NCBI GenBank assembly: GCA_016711485.1
Contig: JADJSX010000007.1
Location: 248,001 to 312,000 of the forward strand
DNA from: Leptospiraceae bacterium
GTDB lineage: Bacteria; Spirochaetota; Leptospiria; Leptospirales; Leptospiraceae
Direction: 5' to 3'
Length of the DNA stretch: 64,000 bases
Made by a program: the position numbers and the translations under genes. The notes under the pieces were generated by a model. The model ran no database searches. It saw only the letters and a program-made list of their open reading frames with translations, and was not told the origin of the DNA. The number at the start of each line of letters is the position of its first letter. The stretch's first letter is position 1. Positions 60,989 to 64,000 of this stretch are shown here, piece after piece.

Positions 60989-61961
60989 GATGTCCTCCTT
61001 TTTTAGTTGCTTTGATTGCGATAATTTTAAAATATGAATGCGTTTCTTGTTCGATGATTTCTTTTATTTCGAAGTTTGCTGCACGTAACCATTCTGTGAG
61101 TAAATCAGGATTAAACCCTAGCCAAAGGTCGGCGTAAGTGTCTCTCATAAATTCTTTGTCGTGTTTTTTTAAATCTACAATACAAAGAGAACCTTTGGTT
61201 TTTAAAACACGATTTGCCTCTTGCAAAACGAGTGGGGGATTGGAAATATGATGAAGCACCATAGAGGCTACTACTGCGTCTGCGGAGTTTGTTTTGAATG
61301 GTAAATTTTCTAAAGGTGCTTCTACGATCTTGACTCTCTTTTGATTGGAAAAAGTTTTTCTTGCTTCTTCTAACATTTTCTCCGAGGAGTCAATGCCGAT
61401 TACCTGCTTTGATTTTTTTAAGAGATAAGGAAATAATCCGCCTGGTCCACAACCTAAATCTAATATAGTTTCGGACTTAGCAGGAAGATAGGATAAAATT
61501 TGATTTCTATAAATTTCTGGATTTAATACTTCTTCTTGGATTCGATCCCAATTTTTTCCTACTTTATTAAAGTAACGAGTACTTTTGTCTTCTCTGTTTT
61601 TCAAAAGAATAGCAACTTTTTGTTGGTCTGTTTCTCTATGCGGCAAATCTTCTTTATGCGATAGGATTAATTGATTGATGTCGAAGGCGAATTCATTTGC
61701 ACTTGTAGACTCTTCTGGTAGTTTATAATAAACCCATGTTCCTTCTCTGTGAGATTGCAAAAGTCCTGCGTCGTGCAAAATTTTTAAATGCCTGGAAATT
61801 CGAGACTGACCCATTTCCAATACATCCGTGATTTCATTTACATTAAACGACCCAAACGAAAGAATATTGATAATACGAATGCGTGTCTCATCTGAGACTG
61901 ATTTTAAAGCATTTAAAATCGCTTTTGCTTGCATTGCCTTGGTTTTTTCTATCGTTGTCAT
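60969..61961 (-). CDS. ArsR-type regulator fused to SAM-binding methyltransferase domain (SahR-like)
   Basis: 330 residues. The N-terminal winged helix (about 10-90; DETRIRIINILSFGSFNVNE, MGQSRISRHLKILHDAGLL) is followed by a methyltransferase-fold domain (about 160-320; ILDLGCGPGGLFPYLL, IGIDSSEKM). The layout and the coupling to ahcY match SahR, which represses methionine-cycle genes and is released by SAH. Metal-binding Cys residues of true ArsR proteins are absent. A perfect 26-bp palindrome lies 11 bp before its start, overlapping the promoter. Confidence 0.88.
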   Translation of the reverse strand: MTTIEKTKAMQAKAILNALKSVSDETRIRIINILSFGSFNVNEITDVLEMGQSRISRHLKILHDAGLLQSHREGTWVYYKLPEESTSANEFAFDINQLILSHKEDLPHRETDQQKVAILLKNREDKSTRYFNKVGKNWDRIQEEVLNPEIYRNQILSYLPAKSETILDLGCGPGGLFPYLLKKSKQVIGIDSSEKMLEEARKTFSNQKRVKIVEAPLENLPFKTNSADAVVASMVLHHISNPPLVLQEANRVLKTKGSLCIVDLKKHDKEFMRDTYADLWLGFNPDLLTEWLRAANFEIKEIIEQETHSYFKIIAIKATKKGGHHVRNNN

Positions 61962-61972
61962 ATCTCAATAAC

Positions 61973-61998
61973 CATATATCAAGATATCTTGATATATG
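61973..61998 (-). promoter_or_regulatory. Perfect 26-bp operator palindrome and promoter for the SahR-like gene and ahcY
   Basis: CATATATCAAGAT (61973-61985) is exactly mirrored by ATCTTGATATATG (61986-61998). On the minus strand a consensus TTGACA -35 begins at its upstream edge, with an AT-rich hexamer 17 bp later, so a bound repressor would cover the promoter. Likely SahR-type autoregulation. Confidence 0.82.
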
Positions 61999-62020
61999 TC
62001 AAGTTGGATTTTTTGGTTAA

Positions 62021-62044
62021 GACAGCGGGTAGCTACCCGCTGTC
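62021..62044. repeat. Perfect 24-bp palindrome with GGGTAGCTACCC core
   Basis: GACAGCGGGTAG and its complement form a perfect palindrome between divergent genes, where no terminator is needed. It shares its 12-bp core with the ahcY terminator at 59639, suggesting a small dispersed palindrome family. Confidence 0.65.
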
Positions 62045-62169
62045 CAAGTAGGAGAAAGTTAAACTTTTTCGGATTGTCTTATGTCCTGAAAAGAAAAACA
62101 TTTTAGGTGACATTTATTTTAGTTTATTCTAAAATGGATTCGATTTGGGAATATTGTGAGAGGTAAACT

Positions 62170-62391
62170 ATGACTGAGAGAGTAACTTGTGTTCACAGTG
62201 ATTGTGGGAAAGAGTTTGAGTATGAGCCTGAGATTATTGATGGTGCAACAAAAAATGTAGGGGCAAATGCTGATGATATGGGAAGTTCGAAAGGAATTTT
62301 CTCAAAACCTAAGACAAAAAAAATGAATACGCTTCTTGAATGTCCGCATTGCAAACAGGAAGATTATTATAAAGTAACGGTAACTGTCTAA
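62170..62391 (+). CDS. Small zinc-ribbon-like protein
   Basis: 73 residues with C-X4-C near the N-terminus (VTCVHSDCGKEF) and C-X2-C near the C-terminus (LLECPHCKQEDYY), separated by a Gly/Lys-rich loop: a two-knuckle zinc ribbon. No function assigned. Its TAA overlaps the ATG of the next gene by one base (TAATG), so translation is coupled to a membrane protein. Confidence 0.7.
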   Translation: MTERVTCVHSDCGKEFEYEPEIIDGATKNVGANADDMGSSKGIFSKPKTKKMNTLLECPHCKQEDYYKVTVTV

Positions 62392-63179
62392 TGGCAAAAA
62401 AAGAACAAACAACCCCACCAGAAATTATAGAAGCTGAGCCCAAAATAGAAAAAGCTCCAGCAGAAGAAAAACCAAAGTATCGATCTCATTTACATGAAGA
62501 TTACTGGTTTGATGTCGGGAAACGACTCATAGACGACTCTGAGGTTAATATCAATAATTCGGCAGAGAAGTTTGAAAAATTAATCTTGTGGTTTTGGGGT
62601 GTTTATACTTCTATCGTTGGTTTGGGTGCAGGAGGTTTTACCGTATTTTTAGGAAAAAGTATTTCCATTGGAACTTTAATTGGTTTGATAATACCAAGTG
62701 TGATACTTTTAATCGCTTACTGGCTAACAACGGCAGCCTCTACTTCCGCAATTGTATCCTTTGAACATAGATCTCCCGATAGTATCCGAGAAGCATTTAT
62801 GGATGGATTAAAAGAGAAGGGGAGGTATTACAACTTAGCCCGCATTTTTGCATTTCTTGCTTGTTTGTTCATCCCGCTTACGATTTTTCTCGCCAATAGA
62901 GTTCAGTCGGGAGATTTTGAAGTGCTTAGAATCAATAGCGCGGGGGATAATTACGATATATCCCTATCTGGAATTGTTCCCAAGGGAAGCAAATATGAAC
63001 TAAGTATATTTTCAGAGAAAAAAACTATTTCCAGAAAAGGGGAAACGGATACAGGTCATTTTGCGGAAGATATCACAATTCCAACTGGGAATAAATCTGT
63101 CAAAGCAAGACTTTGGTGGACTGAGTCAGAAGGGAAGGGAGCGAGTCGGGAAAAAACGGTGGAGTTAGAGGAGAAATAG
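62391..63179 (+). CDS. Hypothetical membrane protein
   Basis: 262 residues. A Pro/Glu/Lys-rich cytoplasmic N-terminus is followed by three membrane segments (about 64-86, 93-116 and 146-168) and a beta-rich C-terminal domain (about 175-262) with regular strands. No family recognised. The coupled zinc-ribbon gene upstream suggests a shared function. Confidence 0.65.
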   Translation: MAKKEQTTPPEIIEAEPKIEKAPAEEKPKYRSHLHEDYWFDVGKRLIDDSEVNINNSAEKFEKLILWFWGVYTSIVGLGAGGFTVFLGKSISIGTLIGLIIPSVILLIAYWLTTAASTSAIVSFEHRSPDSIREAFMDGLKEKGRYYNLARIFAFLACLFIPLTIFLANRVQSGDFEVLRINSAGDNYDISLSGIVPKGSKYELSIFSEKKTISRKGETDTGHFAEDITIPTGNKSVKARLWWTESEGKGASREKTVELEEK

Positions 63180-63182
63180 TAT

Positions 63183-63457
63183 TTGTCGGCGTCTCGATAC
63201 AAAATTTTTGTCTGAATAGAAACGAATTCAATAACTCAAAGTTATAGCGACAAAAATTTCACTCGACGACCGGATTTTATACGATAGATTAAATTTCTAG
63301 TATTTTAGTGATAAGGATTACTTCTTACGAGAAATAGTAAAAGTGAGACAACACTAAAAAATCGGTCGCCGAGTGATTTTCGCTGACATACACTAAGAAC
63401 CTGCCAAAGGCAGATTTATATTATCAAGTCGCGAAAATTGTATCGAGGCGCCGACAA
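63183..63457. repeat. Hairpin repeat (family C), 275-bp two-unit copy
   Basis: The ends are inverted repeats (TTGTCGGCGTCTCGATACAA against the mirrored TTGTCGGCGCCTCGATACAA, one mismatch). Inside, each half carries its own hairpin (ATTTTTGTC/GACAAAAAT on the left, AATTTTCGC/GCGAAAAT on the right) and an inner mirrored block CACTCGACGACCGG / CGGTCGCCGAGTG. It fills the gap between two convergent genes, with no gene of its own. Confidence 0.85.
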
Positions 63458-63460
63458 CAC

Positions 63461-63961
63461 CTAAGCAACCAATAATTCTCCCATTTCTTTTACTAAAAAA
63501 TGTTCTCTAGGAATTTGAATTAATTCTGCGATGTCTTTTATTTGGCAGAAAGAAGGAGAATTAGATTTATCAAAAAAATCTTTCCTAGCGAGATAATAGT
63601 CTTTTACAATATCTTCCGAAGAGGATACTAGTAAGTAATCGTAGAGATTGTTTACATCTTCTAAAACTTTCAAAATTGGTTTTGTGGTATAATGAATATT
63701 GTAAATGGCGTAAGTCTCTGCGAGAGTTTTCGTTTTTTCAAATTGTTTTATATTGATATCGTTAGAATAAACAGAATTTCCCATTTGCTCTAAATAAAAA
63801 CTAATAGATTTATCAAAATCAGTATTGAATCCATTTCTTAATTCTATTAGTTTTACATCCCGAATTCGATTGAATCCGTATACAATGAATCCGGGAATTG
63901 CAGTATTAATTGAATTCATTTTATTTGAAATTCCTCTGTGTATGATCCATAATCTCTTCAT
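63461..63961 (-). CDS. Hypothetical protein
   Basis: 166 residues if started at the ATG at 63961; an internal ATG (15th codon) is possible. The sequence is mostly helical, charged and without signal peptide, membrane segment or motif I recognise (for example NIHYTTKPILKVLEDVNNLY). It ends 3 bp from a hairpin repeat. Its 5' context runs to the window edge, so an upstream partner cannot be excluded. Confidence 0.55.
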   Translation of the reverse strand: MKRLWIIHRGISNKMNSINTAIPGFIVYGFNRIRDVKLIELRNGFNTDFDKSISFYLEQMGNSVYSNDINIKQFEKTKTLAETYAIYNIHYTTKPILKVLEDVNNLYDYLLVSSSEDIVKDYYLARKDFFDKSNSPSFCQIKDIAELIQIPREHFLVKEMGELLVA

Positions 63962-64000
63962 TTGTCATGGAATCAGACGGCTCGGGATGAAATATTCTTT

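Noticed and set aside
63183..63457. CRISPR or rRNA-like structure in the last intergenic region
   Set aside because: The repeats are inverted, imperfect and few, with no regularly spaced direct repeats and no cas genes.
1..64000. A transposase for either MITE family inside the window
   Set aside because: No DDE, DEDD or Y1 transposase-like protein is encoded; the elements must be mobilised, if at all, from elsewhere.

Overview
The window is AT-rich bacterial DNA that looks like a spirochaete of the Leptospiraceae. The evidence is a DUF1564-type protein, a HAMP–SpoIIE phosphatase with a TPR tail, tandem membrane adenylate cyclases (one with CHASE2), several short lax-lipobox lipoproteins, outer-membrane proteins, and an aerobic haem/thiamin/methyl-cycle gene set. 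No rRNA, tRNA, CRISPR array or transposase gene was recognised. Genus is an inference; no search was run.

Layout. 0–11.8 kb, mostly minus strand: TonB-dependent receptor, a two-gene sensory unit (SpoIIE phosphatase plus a substrate-binding/TPR protein carrying an in-frame stop), hemH, thiC under a TPP riboswitch, and an outer-membrane protein. 11.8–13.7 kb: parAB between a perfect 53-bp palindrome and a second inverted repeat. 13.7–25 kb: small metabolic, stress and signalling genes (flavin reductase, VanX-like dipeptidase, tpx, siaC, ankyrin protein, hydrolase), then a patch of toxin/antitoxin-like modules (MNT–HEPN, Uma2, a small protein plus nucleotidyltransferase) with signs of gene decay. 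25.4–27.7 kb: aconitase. 28–38.7 kb: an accessory island with a PLD–SF2 helicase, a DinD-like protein and a large Eco57I-like DNA methyltransferase in one operon, followed by a broken BRO gene, a duplicated methyltransferase tail and two unrecognised genes, one of them a J-domain membrane protein. 38.7–54.5 kb: an MBL hydrolase, methyltransferases, an MFS transporter, meaB, two adenylate cyclases, ubiE, a fatty-acid hydroxylase and two exported hydrolases. 54.5–62 kb: a methyl-cycle block (metH, ferredoxin, ahcY and an ArsR–methyltransferase regulator resembling SahR) interrupted by vapBC.

The most unusual signal is dispersed small mobile DNA. Two families of MITE-like elements have inserted into the signal-peptide codons of three exported-protein genes (starts near 11824, 16047 and 54565). 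In each case the reading frame through the gene stays open, and removing the element plus one target-site copy recreates an ordinary signal peptide. A third family of hairpin repeats, near 25.3, 35.9 and 63.3 kb, keeps short flanking motifs but swaps the stem sequence with compensatory changes.

How genes work together: ahcY removes S-adenosylhomocysteine and metH remethylates homocysteine. The ArsR–methyltransferase overlaps the ahcY start and has a perfect palindrome over its own promoter, so SAH-responsive control is likely. The phosphatase/substrate-binding pair, the cyclases and SiaC form a signalling layer. The PLD-helicase, DinD and methyltransferase operon is the best candidate for an undescribed defence or restriction system.
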